Part shown: one piece after another, positions 34,798 through 43,496 of the stretch
How the letters are laid out: the number at the start of each line of letters is the position of its first letter
How positions within the stretch are numbered: position 1 is the stretch's first letter
From: Bacillus sp. es.036
Lineage (GTDB): Bacteria; Bacillota; Bacilli; Bacillales; Guptibacillaceae
Assembly (NCBI RefSeq): GCF_002563635.1
Contig: NZ_PDIZ01000003.1
Location: 434,001 to 498,000, forward strand
Length of the DNA stretch: 64,000 nt
Direction: 5' to 3'
The notes under the pieces: generated by a model
What the model saw: the letters and a program-made list of their open reading frames with translations, nothing else
Database searches by the model: none
Told to the model about the DNA's origin: nothing
Made by a program: the position numbers and the translations under genes

Positions 34798-35313
34798 TTG
34801 AGTAAGATTGCCGTATTAATGACAGATATGTTTGAGGATGTAGAATATACAAAACCCGCAGAGCAGTTTAACAATGCTGGTCATTCCTTAACCGTTATAA
34901 GCACGAAAGCAGGTCAAGAATTAACTGGAAAACAAGGTGAGGCTAAAGTTACATCTGATAAGGGAATAGACGATGTAAAACCTGAAGAGTTTGATGTTCT
35001 GTTTATTCCTGGAGGCGTTTCTCCAGATGAACTAAGGGCAGACGATCGCTTTGTTACGTTTACGAAGAAAATGATGTTTTTGAATAAGAAAACGCTCGTT
35101 ATTTGTCATGGACCACAGCTACTCATTTCAGCAGAAGTTTTAAATGGAAGAAACATTACTGGGTTCAAGTCCATTCAAACGGATTTAAAATATGCTGGAG
35201 CAAACGTATTTGATGAAGAGGTTGTCGTTTGTGGAGGTAATCTCGTGAGCAGTCGAAACCCTGACGATATTCCAGTGTTTATTGAAAAATCGTTATCAGT
35301 GATGGATAGCTGA
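34798..35313 (+). CDS. YfkM-like DJ-1/PfpI family protein (general stress protein 18 type)
   Basis: A 171-residue DJ-1/PfpI-fold protein. The nucleophile elbow is VICHGPQLL (Cys about 101), with LFIPGGVSPDELRADDR upstream forming the active-site pocket, and FEDVEYTKPAEQF at the start. It agrees closely with B. subtilis YfkM, a general stress protein of the deglycase/chaperone-like family. The start is TTG at 34798 with AGGAGGG 6 nt upstream. It lies 17 bp before the DUF3243 gene and shares its transcript. Confidence 0.87.
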   Translation: MSKIAVLMTDMFEDVEYTKPAEQFNNAGHSLTVISTKAGQELTGKQGEAKVTSDKGIDDVKPEEFDVLFIPGGVSPDELRADDRFVTFTKKMMFLNKKTLVICHGPQLLISAEVLNGRNITGFKSIQTDLKYAGANVFDEEVVVCGGNLVSSRNPDDIPVFIEKSLSVMDS

Positions 35314-35330
35314 TTAAAGGAGTGAAAGCA

Positions 35331-35678
35331 ATGACTGAGAAAAATCATTTAGTTAATAAAGAAAGTGAGCTTAACGTAAATAAAGTTGATGATACGTTAG
35401 ATCGAATGAGTGACGAGCGGATGGATGATATCCTTTCTAATTTCGAACAGTTTAAATCTTATCTTGCTACAAGAGTGGAGCTGGGAGAAAAACTAGGACT
35501 TAGTGAAGAGAGATTGGCCCAGGCAGCAGAAAAAGTAGCAGGTTACTTAGCCGCGAAGGAAGAGCCTAAAAATAGAGAAGAGAAACTTCTTCAGGAACTT
35601 TGGCTCGTTGGCAATAAAGAACAGCGTCACGAATTAGCTCATCTTCTCGTTCGAATGGTATTGAATAAAGAAAACTAA
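35331..35678 (+). CDS. DUF3243 (YmfJ-like) protein
   Basis: A 115-residue helical protein. Its last 80 residues (ILSNFEQFKSYLATRVELGEKL..., then EPKNREEKLLQELWLVG) follow the DUF3243/YmfJ family; the first 35 are an added charged extension. Function unknown. The ATG at 35331 is used because GGAG lies 8 nt upstream; the GTG at 35322 overlaps that site. It is the second gene after the SigB-type promoter at 34725, so it is likely stress-induced too. Confidence 0.83.
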   Translation: MTEKNHLVNKESELNVNKVDDTLDRMSDERMDDILSNFEQFKSYLATRVELGEKLGLSEERLAQAAEKVAGYLAAKEEPKNREEKLLQELWLVGNKEQRHELAHLLVRMVLNKEN

Positions 35679-35681
35679 GAA

Positions 35682-35713
35682 AAAGCCGCTGCTGGTTCAG
35701 CGGCTTTTTTTAA
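35682..35713 (+). terminator. Terminator after the DUF3243 gene
   Basis: AAAGCCGCTG / CAGCGGCTTT with a 6-nt loop, then TTTT. Confidence 0.9.
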
Positions 35714-35740
35714 AAGTCTAAATAAGAAAGGCGTAAGAAT

Positions 35741-36487
35741 ATGAACAAAAATGAGTTTTTTAGTACGCTTTCTGGAGCGTTAAAACAAAAAAAGGTTTGG
35801 TTACCTCTTGTCTTAAATGCATTTGGCCTATTAGTTGCTATATTAGCAATCATGTTATTTTCAGAGTTAGCGGAAGAAATACTTGAAAAAGAAACGCTTC
35901 AATTTGATCAATCGATCATATCGGCAATCGACCCTATCAGGTCTGATGGACTGTTGAACGTGATCGAAATCATTACAGAATTAGGATCAGTTTGGTGGAT
36001 CACAGTAGTTTCAATCGCAACAGTAGCTATACTGTGGTTTAAGAAACGTGATGGATGGAGTATTCTCTTTTTTATCATTGCTCAGGCGGCAGGCGGCCTC
36101 TTAACGAAAGTGTTAAAACATTTCTTTGCACGATCCAGACCTTCTGTAGATGCTGCTTATGATGCGGTTGGGTATAGTTTTCCAAGCGGCCACGCAATGG
36201 GATCTTTTTTACTTTATGGATTTATCGGATATTTAATTGTAAGAAGCCAGAGAGGAAGGACAACAAAATGGATAAGTGGCTTACTTGTACTACTATTTAT
36301 TCTAATGATTGGATTTAGCCGAATCTATTTAGGTGTTCATTATCCAAGTGATGTACTAGCAGGCTATGCAGCCGGTACCCTCTGGCTATCTGTTTGTATC
36401 TTCTCATTGGAGTGGGTTCTTTGGATGAAACGTTCCTCTTTCAGTTTAGGATCAGTTCGGAAAGTTTTTTCCAGTAAGAACAGTTAA
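35741..36487 (+). CDS. PAP2-family lipid phosphatase
   Basis: A 248-residue membrane phosphatase with about six hydrophobic segments. The three PAP2 active-site motifs are intact: KHFFARSRPS, PSGHAMGS and SRIYLGVHYPSD. Enzymes of this class remove phosphate from phosphatidate, phosphatidylglycerophosphate or undecaprenyl pyrophosphate at the outer membrane face. AAAGGCG lies 7 nt before the ATG. Its 3' end overlaps the convergent lipid-kinase gene by 36 bp, so the two opposite activities are physically linked and could interfere by antisense transcription. Confidence 0.9.
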   Translation: MNKNEFFSTLSGALKQKKVWLPLVLNAFGLLVAILAIMLFSELAEEILEKETLQFDQSIISAIDPIRSDGLLNVIEIITELGSVWWITVVSIATVAILWFKKRDGWSILFFIIAQAAGGLLTKVLKHFFARSRPSVDAAYDAVGYSFPSGHAMGSFLLYGFIGYLIVRSQRGRTTKWISGLLVLLFILMIGFSRIYLGVHYPSDVLAGYAAGTLWLSVCIFSLEWVLWMKRSSFSLGSVRKVFSSKNS

Positions 36488-37345
36488 GTATTTTGGTAGA
36501 ACTTCGAGTGTGGACGGGGTCGTATAATAACGTTCTCCGTCACAGTCGATTGTTTGTTCTGGACTGGCTGTTATACTTAAGTTCTTTGTTTGGAAATGAA
36601 GTATATCTTCGTTAAATCGAGATTGTTTGAACACTTTGGATTGAAAAATTGACCAGAAAGTAGGGAGTGACGTCTCTTTAATGATTAATACATCGAATTC
36701 TCCATCTTGCAGGTTGTTTTCAGGGAAGAAAGCTTGAATGCCTCCTGTAAAAGGACCGTTACCCACAATCATCATCACCGCTTCGCCTTCAAAATTCGTT
36801 TCATCGGCTTCTACTTTAAGGTGAAAAGGTTCTGGATTATTAATTGTTTGGGCTGTACTAATGTAATAGGAAAGCCTTCCAAAAACCTCTTTCGTATCAG
36901 GATTAATGTTCTCAGATGTTTGCGTGATTAAACCAATCCCCCAGAAATTCAAGAAATACTCGTCATTAGAGCGTCCAACATCAATAAGGGAACGGTTATC
37001 TTCTAAAAGCTGTTCGACAGCTTGTATCGGATTTTGATTGATCCCAATCGCTCGAGAGAAGTCATTACAAGTTCCACCAGGAATCACACCGAAAATAGGA
37101 CGATTCTCCCTCTTACAAATCGCATTTGCTAGTTCATAGATGGTACCATCTCCACCAGCACCGATCAGAATGTCGACATCATCCGCCCATTCCTCTACTA
37201 ATTCAGCACCGTGCCCTTCATGTTCTGTCTTGTGAAGAGAAACGTGTTCATATCTTTCTTGAAGTCGTTCTTGTATCAGTTCAATTTGATTGACCATTTT
37301 AACATTTCCTGCTTTAGGATTTAAGATAATGGCTACACGTGTCAA
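36452..37345 (-). CDS. Diacylglycerol/lipid kinase family protein
   Basis: A 297-residue DagK-type lipid kinase. Motifs are AIILNPKAGN at the N-terminus, the nucleotide loop IGAGGDGTIYELAN (about 65-78), GGTCNDFSRAIG and IDVGRSNDEYFLN. It phosphorylates a membrane lipid such as diacylglycerol on the cytosolic side. TTG 37345 is chosen because AAAGGAG lies 8 nt upstream and the family begins here. A weak SigB-like promoter (GTGTAG, 14 bp, GGGAAT, 37405-37380) lies at the same distance from the start as those of the neighbouring stress genes. It overlaps the convergent PAP2 phosphatase gene. Confidence 0.88.
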   Translation of the reverse strand: MTRVAIILNPKAGNVKMVNQIELIQERLQERYEHVSLHKTEHEGHGAELVEEWADDVDILIGAGGDGTIYELANAICKRENRPIFGVIPGGTCNDFSRAIGINQNPIQAVEQLLEDNRSLIDVGRSNDEYFLNFWGIGLITQTSENINPDTKEVFGRLSYYISTAQTINNPEPFHLKVEADETNFEGEAVMMIVGNGPFTGGIQAFFPENNLQDGEFDVLIIKETSLPTFWSIFQSKVFKQSRFNEDILHFQTKNLSITASPEQTIDCDGERYYTTPSTLEVLPKYLTVLTGKNFPN

Positions 37346-37489
37346 TGTTATGGCTCCTTTCACATAATCTCTCTTTCTTATTCCCTTATCAATCATAATC
37401 TACACTCGTACAGGATGATTAATCTTTTGAATTCGAACGAAGCTGATAGCTAAGAAAACGCTCATTTTTATTCGTTTAATTGAGATTAT

Positions 37490-37519
37490 AAAAAGCAGCA
37501 TGTCCATTGACATGCTGCC
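37490..37519 (-). terminator. Terminator after the FNT gene
   Basis: GCAGCATGTC / GACATGCTGC with a 4-nt loop, followed by TTTTTA on the minus strand. Confidence 0.9.
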
Positions 37520-37524
37520 TTATT

Positions 37525-38388
37525 TCATTCTGCTTCTTCTTTTGGCAGTCGTTCTTCATTGATTTCTTCTTTAAAAGCATAAGTAAATGTTAAAGCTACG
37601 AGAACACCACCACCGATTAAGTTCCCGATACTTGCGGGGACCAGGTTGAAGAAAAGAAATTCAATCCAGGAGTATTCGGATCCATGGATAAAGGAGGTAC
37701 TGAAATAACCCATATTTGCGACACTATGCTGGAAATTCCCTGCTACGAAAATAATGACAGGGAGTGTGGTTGCAAGTACTTTACCAGTTAAATCACGAGC
37801 GGCAGTGGCGAGAAATGCAGCCATTCCAATTAACCAGTTTGCGATAATTCCTGAGAGCAGAATTTGGAACCAGCCTAACGTTCCATCAGATAAGAATTTC
37901 ATTTTATGTTCGGTATACGTCGTTAATTCTGAATAAAATTCAGGGGTTAATGAGCCGGAGGCCACAACAAGCGTCCCCACTAGTAAAGCACCAATTAAGT
38001 TACCGAAGTAACAAACGACCCAGAACTTTAATATGTTTTTCGGAATCCAAAACTTCCTTTGAAGAATATAGGTGGGAAGGAGGACATTTACTTCTGTAAA
38101 CAAAATAGCTCCTGAAATAAAGACAATGGCATACCCCGTTACGAAGCCGATGCCTGATAGAAGTTTACTAACGCCTTCTGTTTCTACCCCCATCGCGATA
38201 AGGACAGAGAAAATAGCGCCAAATGTTACGAATGCTCCAGCTAAAATGGACAGTATAAACTGTCTGTTAAGGGGACGATCGCTATGAGATTCTCCTTTAG
38301 CAATAAATGTTTCTACGATTTGTGCGGGAAAATAAAATTGTCTTTCAGGATATTTAACTTCTTTGTGTTTTTTACTTGGATTTGCCAC
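37525..38388 (-). CDS. Formate/nitrite transporter (FNT) family channel
   Basis: A 287-residue membrane protein with six hydrophobic segments in the FNT fold (FocA/NirC/YwcJ type). These are pentameric channels for small monovalent anions such as formate, nitrite or hydrosulfide. The FNT segment is recognisable in VIIFVAGNFQHSVANMGYFS (about 215-234), where the usual glutamate before the histidine is a glutamine. The start is GTG 38388, 7 nt after AGGAG. A SigB-like promoter lies just upstream and a terminator just downstream, so it is a single-gene stress unit. Confidence 0.87.
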   Translation of the reverse strand: MANPSKKHKEVKYPERQFYFPAQIVETFIAKGESHSDRPLNRQFILSILAGAFVTFGAIFSVLIAMGVETEGVSKLLSGIGFVTGYAIVFISGAILFTEVNVLLPTYILQRKFWIPKNILKFWVVCYFGNLIGALLVGTLVVASGSLTPEFYSELTTYTEHKMKFLSDGTLGWFQILLSGIIANWLIGMAAFLATAARDLTGKVLATTLPVIIFVAGNFQHSVANMGYFSTSFIHGSEYSWIEFLFFNLVPASIGNLIGGGVLVALTFTYAFKEEINEERLPKEEAE

Positions 38389-38421
38389 AAAAACGCTCCT
38401 ATCTTTTCTCTTTTACAACAA

Positions 38422-38448
38422 GTACCCTTTTTAGGAGGAAATATAAAC
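38422..38448 (-). promoter_or_regulatory. SigB-like promoter of the FNT gene
   Basis: GTTTAT (38448-38443), 15 bp, GGGTAC (38427-38422), 34 bp before the GTG start. Confidence 0.55.
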
Positions 38449-38543
38449 CAACAGATTTGTGACAGGCGAATTTGTTGAAAACTAGTGTTGGTTGTCCACT
38501 ATTCAAATTCCCTGGGAAATGATCTCGGATTATGTCAAAATAA

Positions 38544-38570
38544 GCGAGATGGAAGACCACCTCGCCTTAG
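38544..38570 (-). terminator. Probable terminator of the PRC-barrel gene
   Basis: On the minus strand GCGAG...CTCGC with an inner TGG/CCA pairing, followed by TTATTTT. Confidence 0.6.
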
Positions 38571-39329
38571 TTAAAATTTCCAGTATCCAGTTTTTCCATA
38601 ATGGGCATGAAGATCTTCTTCAAATCGACGTGTAATCGGTTCGTTTAATCGATATTCTGGAGCTTGATCAATGTCTTCTTTAGTAACATCTACAACAACC
38701 GTGCGGTCCTGCCAGTTAATATCATGGATCCATTTGGTTGAGAGTAGAACTTCTTTACCTGAAAACCAGTTTTTTGTATCAACGATAAAATAACGAAGCT
38801 GCCACGTTTCTTCGTCAAAGATAAAATCTTTAACATGACCAATCTCACCATCCGTAGCCTGGATGTGATAGCCGGCTACTTCCTTCGTGCTACGCAGATG
38901 GTTTTCCTCGTCTTCATTGGAATTGCGTAGTGATGAATTTGCATCAGGTAAATCATCTGCCATAAATGGTCTAGGATACATCCCGTTTCCCCATGCACCA
39001 GTACCTACCCAATAATAGGGCCAGCTAAAATGGCGGTTTACGTCCATTTCATGTTTTCGAGAAATGGGTTGGTTTGTATCGATATCAGGGCTTTCACTTA
39101 CTTCTTGAGAAGTAAGTGAAACGGAGAATGATTTAGTGTCATGGTTCGTATGTTCGATAGAAATAGGAGAAATCAGCACCTTACGACCTGGTAACCATTT
39201 ATGTGTGTCAATGACGAGATAGCGGATCGCCCAGTGTTCATCATCGAAATAAAGTTCCTTTAAGATGCCTTTTTCTCCATCTTTTGTATCGATTGCATAT
39301 TTATAGACTTCATTTTCGCTTACTAGCAT
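38571..39329 (-). CDS. Tandem PRC-barrel domain protein
   Basis: A 252-residue soluble protein with two PRC-barrel repeats (about 5-85 and 150-235). Each carries the pattern GxxGxLKEL/VKDFxFDExxWxxRYxxxDTxxWxxGxxVLxS; the linker is rich in Trp, Tyr and Asn (SWPYYWVGTGAWGNG). Such proteins occur in many stress-tolerant bacilli, with no proven role. ATG 39329 is used (GAGGAG upstream); the GTG at 39338 abuts that site. The promoter is the best SigB match in the window, with its -35 box overlapping the stop codon of hmoB. Confidence 0.82.
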   Translation of the reverse strand: MLVSENEVYKYAIDTKDGEKGILKELYFDDEHWAIRYLVIDTHKWLPGRKVLISPISIEHTNHDTKSFSVSLTSQEVSESPDIDTNQPISRKHEMDVNRHFSWPYYWVGTGAWGNGMYPRPFMADDLPDANSSLRNSNEDEENHLRSTKEVAGYHIQATDGEIGHVKDFIFDEETWQLRYFIVDTKNWFSGKEVLLSTKWIHDINWQDRTVVVDVTKEDIDQAPEYRLNEPITRRFEEDLHAHYGKTGYWKF

Positions 39330-39369
39330 AAGGCTCACTCCTCTACCATAAATCCGTTTTAATTAAGCG

Positions 39370-39395
39370 TTACCCAGATCTATTTGCGATTAAAC
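39370..39395 (-). promoter_or_regulatory. SigB-like promoter of the PRC-barrel gene
   Basis: GTTTAA (39395-39390), 14 bp, GGGTAA (39375-39370), 41 bp before the ATG. The -35 box is a perfect consensus match. Confidence 0.65.
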
Positions 39396-39899
39396 TGATT
39401 CTGGTTTTTCTATTTGATAGGTTTTTAGATAAGGTTTACCCGAGAAAATCGTTTTAGGAAGACCTTTACTTGTATGACGGTTTTTATGAGCTGTTTCATA
39501 GGCTTCAGATGTTTGCCAGCTCTTGAAAGATGCCTCACTATCCCAGAATGTTGCTACTACATAAGTGTCATTAGCCACAGGTCGTAAGATTCGGATTCCC
39601 TCACAGCCCGGTTCATTCTCAACCTTGCCCGCTCTGTTTTTAAAACGATCTTCAAATACAGCGCGTTCACTCTCTTCGACAGGGATATGATTTAACACAA
39701 CAAATCCAGGATTTTGTACATCTCCTTTACTGTCGATAACTTCATATTTTTTTGCGTTCTTGAAAAAAGTAGTGCCATTTGTTTCGTGATACAATGCAGC
39801 ACCATCTGGATTAGTGAAGAGGAAAACATTCTTATCCTCGTGTTTTTCTTTTAGTTTCAATAGATAATCGTAAGTTCCATATGTAACGTAACTATTCAT
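39390..39899 (-). CDS. hmoB: HmoB (YhgC), heme-degrading monooxygenase
   Basis: A 169-residue protein with a C-terminal antibiotic-biosynthesis-monooxygenase (IsdG-like) domain. The stretches FKNRAGKVENEPGCEGIRILRP and ATFWDSEASFKSWQTSEAY agree with B. subtilis HmoB/YhgC, which opens the heme ring to release iron. The start is ATG 39899 or the adjacent ATG 39902, both behind AAAGGATGG. It is divergent from pbpF and near hemEHY, as in B. subtilis, and has a SigB-like promoter. Confidence 0.9.
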   Translation of the reverse strand: MNSYVTYGTYDYLLKLKEKHEDKNVFLFTNPDGAALYHETNGTTFFKNAKKYEVIDSKGDVQNPGFVVLNHIPVEESERAVFEDRFKNRAGKVENEPGCEGIRILRPVANDTYVVATFWDSEASFKSWQTSEAYETAHKNRHTSKGLPKTIFSGKPYLKTYQIEKPESV

Positions 39900-39946
39900 C
39901 ATACCCATCCTTTCAATTAAATGATCAGGGAGATTTGCCTGATACT

Positions 39947-39972
39947 TTACCCTTATTTGGCAAAAACTAAAC
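39947..39972 (-). promoter_or_regulatory. SigB-like promoter of hmoB
   Basis: GTTTAG (39972-39967), 14 bp, GGGTAA (39952-39947), 48 bp before the ATG. Confidence 0.6.
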
Positions 39973-40059
39973 AGAATCGTCATTGTCTATAGTACAAAAT
40001 ACGCACTATTTCATGTAAGCTTAGCTGTAATTAATTGATTAAAGGGAGTGCCATATAGA

Positions 40060-42213
40060 ATGAAAAAACTCGGCATAGGCTTAATCGCAACTCTCGCCGT
40101 GTTCCTAATTGGGTTATTAGGATACTTAGGGATATTATTAGCAGGAAACTATGTTATTGACGAAAAAAAGCTTGTAATGAATTCTGCAACCGAACTCGTC
40201 GATGAAGATGGTGATCTTATAACGAAACTTTATTTCGAAAACCGTGAACCTATTTCAATAGATGACATCCCTGATCATGTCCAAGAAGCATTTGTAGCAA
40301 CAGAAGACAGTCGCTTCTATGAACATCATGGTTTGGATGTGAAAGCAATAGGAAGAGCGCTCTATCGTGACATTTTAGCAGGTGGGAAAGTGGAAGGAGG
40401 AAGTACAATCACACAGCAACTCGCTAAAAATGTGTTTCTAACGAATGATAAGTCGTGGCTTAGGAAAACAAAAGAAGCCGTTATTGCAATTAATCTCGAA
40501 CGGAGTTATAGCAAAGAAAAAATTTTAGAAATGTACTTGAATCAAATTTATTTCGGTCATGGGGCCTATGGTATTCAATCTGCTTCTACAATGTTTTTTA
40601 ACAAACCCGCTTCAGAATTAAGCGTAGAGGAGGGGGCCATGCTTGCGGGTCTCCCGAAAGCACCATCTAATTATTCGCCTATTAACCATCCAGAAGAAAG
40701 TAAAGATCGACGTGATCTTGTTTTAACATTGATGGAAAAGCATGATTATTTAACACCAGAAGAAGCAGTTCGCCTTCAGGGAAAAACGCTTGCTCTTGAT
40801 ATTGCTGAGGTTACGAAAGAACCGGCATATCTTACGTATATTGATATGACACTTCAAGAAGCTAAGACACGATATAATTTATCGAACGAAGAGGTGCTGA
40901 GGGGTGGTTATCAAATCGTTGTACCATTAAATCCTTCATTGCAGAAAGCCGCATATGAACAGTTTCAAAATGATGCTCTATTTCCAGGAAGCGACGCAGA
41001 AACCCCACCACAGGGAGGGTTTTCCATGATGAATGCAGCAAGCGGAGGTGTAGTGGCCGTTCAGGGAGGTCGTGATTACGTTCAGAAAGGGTTTAATCAC
41101 GTTACAGCCAAAAGACAACCTGGTTCTGCTCTAAAACCATTAGCGGTTTATGCTCCGGCGCTTGAGAAAAAAGAGTATAGTCCTTATACGTTACTTAAAG
41201 ATGAGAAGATTGATTACGATGGTTACTCACCATCCAATTATAATAATCAATACAAAGGCAAACTTTCACTTTATGATGCTGTAAGAGTGTCGGCGAATGC
41301 CCCTGCTGTTTGGCTTCTAAATGAAATTGGTATTCCGTATTCCAAATCTTATCTTGAGAAAAGTGGACTTTCGATTGAAGATCGTGACCTGAAAATCGCA
41401 CTTGGCGGGATTGATAAGGGCGTATCACCATTTGAAATGATGGCAGCTTATCGACCGTTTATTGAAGATGGGAAGCAGATTGAGCCATTTTTTATTAGTA
41501 AACTATACAATAATGATGGCAAGCTTGTGGGAGAAGCCAATCAGACTGAAGAAAAAGTTTATTCAAAGCAAACGGCATGGTATATGACTAGGATTCTTGA
41601 GGGCGTTGTAAAGAATGGTACTGCTACAAGTGGTAAGTCGGAGGTGGCAGTTGCTGGTAAAACAGGAACCACTTCTTATGAAGGAGTATCAGGAGGCTCT
41701 CGCGATGCCTGGTTTGTTGGATTCACTCCTGAATACGTTGGTGCTGTTTGGATGGGGTACGATAGAACCACAGATTCACACTATTTATCTGGTGGAAGTG
41801 AATATCCTGTTCAATTGTTTAAAGAAGTTATTAATGCCTCTTCGAATGAAAATAGTCAGAAGGAGTTTAAGAAACCTTCAGGTGTGAAAGATATGGAGAA
41901 ACCAATCTCTCTTCCTACTATTAATGATGTTAAAGCTGAGTTTGATTTTCTATATGGTCTACCGGCAGTCAAACTAAAGTGGACCGCTTCATCAGATGAG
42001 CGTGTCGTTTATCACATTTATGAAATAAAAGATGGAGAGCGAGAGCAAATCGCTGAAGTAGATGGAACGGGAGAGTATACTAGAAATTCGATTTCTTTCT
42101 TTGGATCTGTATCATATGAAGTTGTACCATTTAATCCGTTAACAGATCAAGAAGGTGAAGTATCTAATGAGGCTTCGGTTAGCTTATTTGATAGGTTTAA
42201 AAATAGTGAATAA
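40060..42213 (+). CDS. pbpF: PbpF, class A penicillin-binding protein
   Basis: A 717-residue bifunctional peptidoglycan synthase with one N-terminal membrane anchor (about 5-28). The glycosyltransferase domain (about 45-230) has the catalytic Glu82 in TEDSRFYEH and EGGSTITQQLAKN. The transpeptidase domain (about 300-590) has the nucleophile in PGSALKPL (about Ser357), SANAP and KTGTT (about 534). A fibronectin-like C-terminal region follows. In B. subtilis PbpF takes part in vegetative and spore wall synthesis. ATG 40060 is preferred over GTG 40048, which abuts GGGAG. Confidence 0.92.
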   Translation: MKKLGIGLIATLAVFLIGLLGYLGILLAGNYVIDEKKLVMNSATELVDEDGDLITKLYFENREPISIDDIPDHVQEAFVATEDSRFYEHHGLDVKAIGRALYRDILAGGKVEGGSTITQQLAKNVFLTNDKSWLRKTKEAVIAINLERSYSKEKILEMYLNQIYFGHGAYGIQSASTMFFNKPASELSVEEGAMLAGLPKAPSNYSPINHPEESKDRRDLVLTLMEKHDYLTPEEAVRLQGKTLALDIAEVTKEPAYLTYIDMTLQEAKTRYNLSNEEVLRGGYQIVVPLNPSLQKAAYEQFQNDALFPGSDAETPPQGGFSMMNAASGGVVAVQGGRDYVQKGFNHVTAKRQPGSALKPLAVYAPALEKKEYSPYTLLKDEKIDYDGYSPSNYNNQYKGKLSLYDAVRVSANAPAVWLLNEIGIPYSKSYLEKSGLSIEDRDLKIALGGIDKGVSPFEMMAAYRPFIEDGKQIEPFFISKLYNNDGKLVGEANQTEEKVYSKQTAWYMTRILEGVVKNGTATSGKSEVAVAGKTGTTSYEGVSGGSRDAWFVGFTPEYVGAVWMGYDRTTDSHYLSGGSEYPVQLFKEVINASSNENSQKEFKKPSGVKDMEKPISLPTINDVKAEFDFLYGLPAVKLKWTASSDERVVYHIYEIKDGEREQIAEVDGTGEYTRNSISFFGSVSYEVVPFNPLTDQEGEVSNEASVSLFDRFKNSE

Positions 42214-42254
42214 GAGAAACAGAAAACAAGCGCAATAAAGAAAAACAGAAAATG

Positions 42255-42275
42255 AGTGAGGAAATTCACTTTTTT
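42255..42275 (+). terminator. Weak terminator after pbpF
   Basis: AGTGA-(6 nt)-TCACT followed by TTTTT; the stem is only 5 bp. Confidence 0.4.
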
Positions 42276-42431
42276 GCTAAAGGAATTGTGTTAAAGTATA
42301 CGATGTAAACGGCTTCAAAGTTGGACGATTTTATGACTTTTTTCTTCAATATCTGTACACTGAAGCTAACGATCGCTATAGTATGTAAGGATGTATAAAT
42401 GAACGTTGTGGAATTAGAAAGGTGGACAAGC

Positions 42432-43472
42432 ATGAATAAAGCAACATTTAATGATCAATTTCTTCGGGCATGCCGGGGGGAAGAAACGGACCATACACCT
42501 GTATGGTATATGAGACAAGCTGGGCGATACCAAGCCGAGTATAGAAAGATCAGAGAAAAGTATTCGTTTCATGAGATGAATTTGAATCCGGAAGTAGCAG
42601 CGGAAGTAACGCGATTTGCTGTTGAACAACTTGGGGTTGATTCAGCCATTCTATTTGCGGATATTATGACGCCTCTTCCGTCTATTGGAATAGATGTTGA
42701 AATTAAATCAGGAATTGGTCCTGTTATTGATAATCCGATTAAAACAAGATCTGATATTGATCGACTTGGCGAACTTGATCCATTGAAAGATATTCCGTAT
42801 GTGATGGAGACCATTAAAATGCTTCGAGACCAGCTATCTGTTCCATTAATTGGATTTAGCGGGGCGCCGTTTACTGTAGCGAGCTATATGATTGAAGGTG
42901 GGCCGTCTAAGAATTATCATAAAACCAAGGCATTTATGTATTCAGATCCTGAGGGATGGTATCAACTAATGAATAAGCTTGGAGATATGACAATTGCTTA
43001 TCTTACAGCTCAAGTACAAGCAGGAGCTCAGGCGGTTCAGCTTTTTGATTCATGGGTAGGTGCGCTAAACGAAGCGGATTATCGAACTTATATTGCACCA
43101 GTGATGAATAGAATTTTCTCACGTCTTAAAGAATTGAATGTGCCGCTCTTAATGTTTGGGGTTGGAGCTAGTCACCTTATTCAGGAGTGGAATAAGCTTC
43201 CTGTCGATGTGATTGGAATTGATTGGAGAATATCAATTAAGAAGGCGAGAGAAGTGGAAGGCATAACAAAGCCTCTAATGGGGAATCTAGAGCCGGCTCT
43301 CCTTCTTGCTCCATGGGATGTTATTGAGGAAAGAACGAAGGAAATCCTTGATCAGGGGATGGAAACACCTGGATTTATTTTTAATCTTGGACACGGTGTG
43401 TTTCCGCAAGTTCAAGTCGAAACCTTGCAACGTCTTACTCACTTTGTACACGAGTACACACGAAAGAAATAG
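42432..43472 (+). CDS. hemE: HemE, uroporphyrinogen decarboxylase
   Basis: A 346-residue TIM-barrel enzyme that converts uroporphyrinogen III to coproporphyrinogen III. The signatures [11 protein letters not shown] (about 22-32) and [17 protein letters not shown] (about 140-156) are intact. The ATG at 42432 follows AAAGGTGG; an upstream in-frame ATG at 42399 lacks a site. First gene of hemE-hemH-hemY. The 218-bp gap before it was inspected; no clear operator was found. Confidence 0.96.
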   Translation: MNKATFNDQFLRACRGEETDHTPVWYMRQAGRYQAEYRKIREKYSFHEMNLNPEVAAEVTRFAVEQLGVDSAILFADIMTPLPSIGIDVEIKSGIGPVIDNPIKTRSDIDRLGELDPLKDIPYVMETIKMLRDQLSVPLIGFSGAPFTVASYMIEGGPSKNYHKTKAFMYSDPEGWYQLMNKLGDMTIAYLTAQVQAGAQAVQLFDSWVGALNEADYRTYIAPVMNRIFSRLKELNVPLLMFGVGASHLIQEWNKLPVDVIGIDWRISIKKAREVEGITKPLMGNLEPALLLAPWDVIEERTKEILDQGMETPGFIFNLGHGVFPQVQVETLQRLTHFVHEYTRKK

Positions 43473-43496
43473 TTAAAGAAACGGGGGAGGTATGGG

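Noticed and set aside
42253-42310. 18-codon plus-strand frame starting MSEEIHFFAKG between pbpF and hemE
   Set aside because: No ribosome-binding site, very short, and it overlaps the probable pbpF terminator hairpin.
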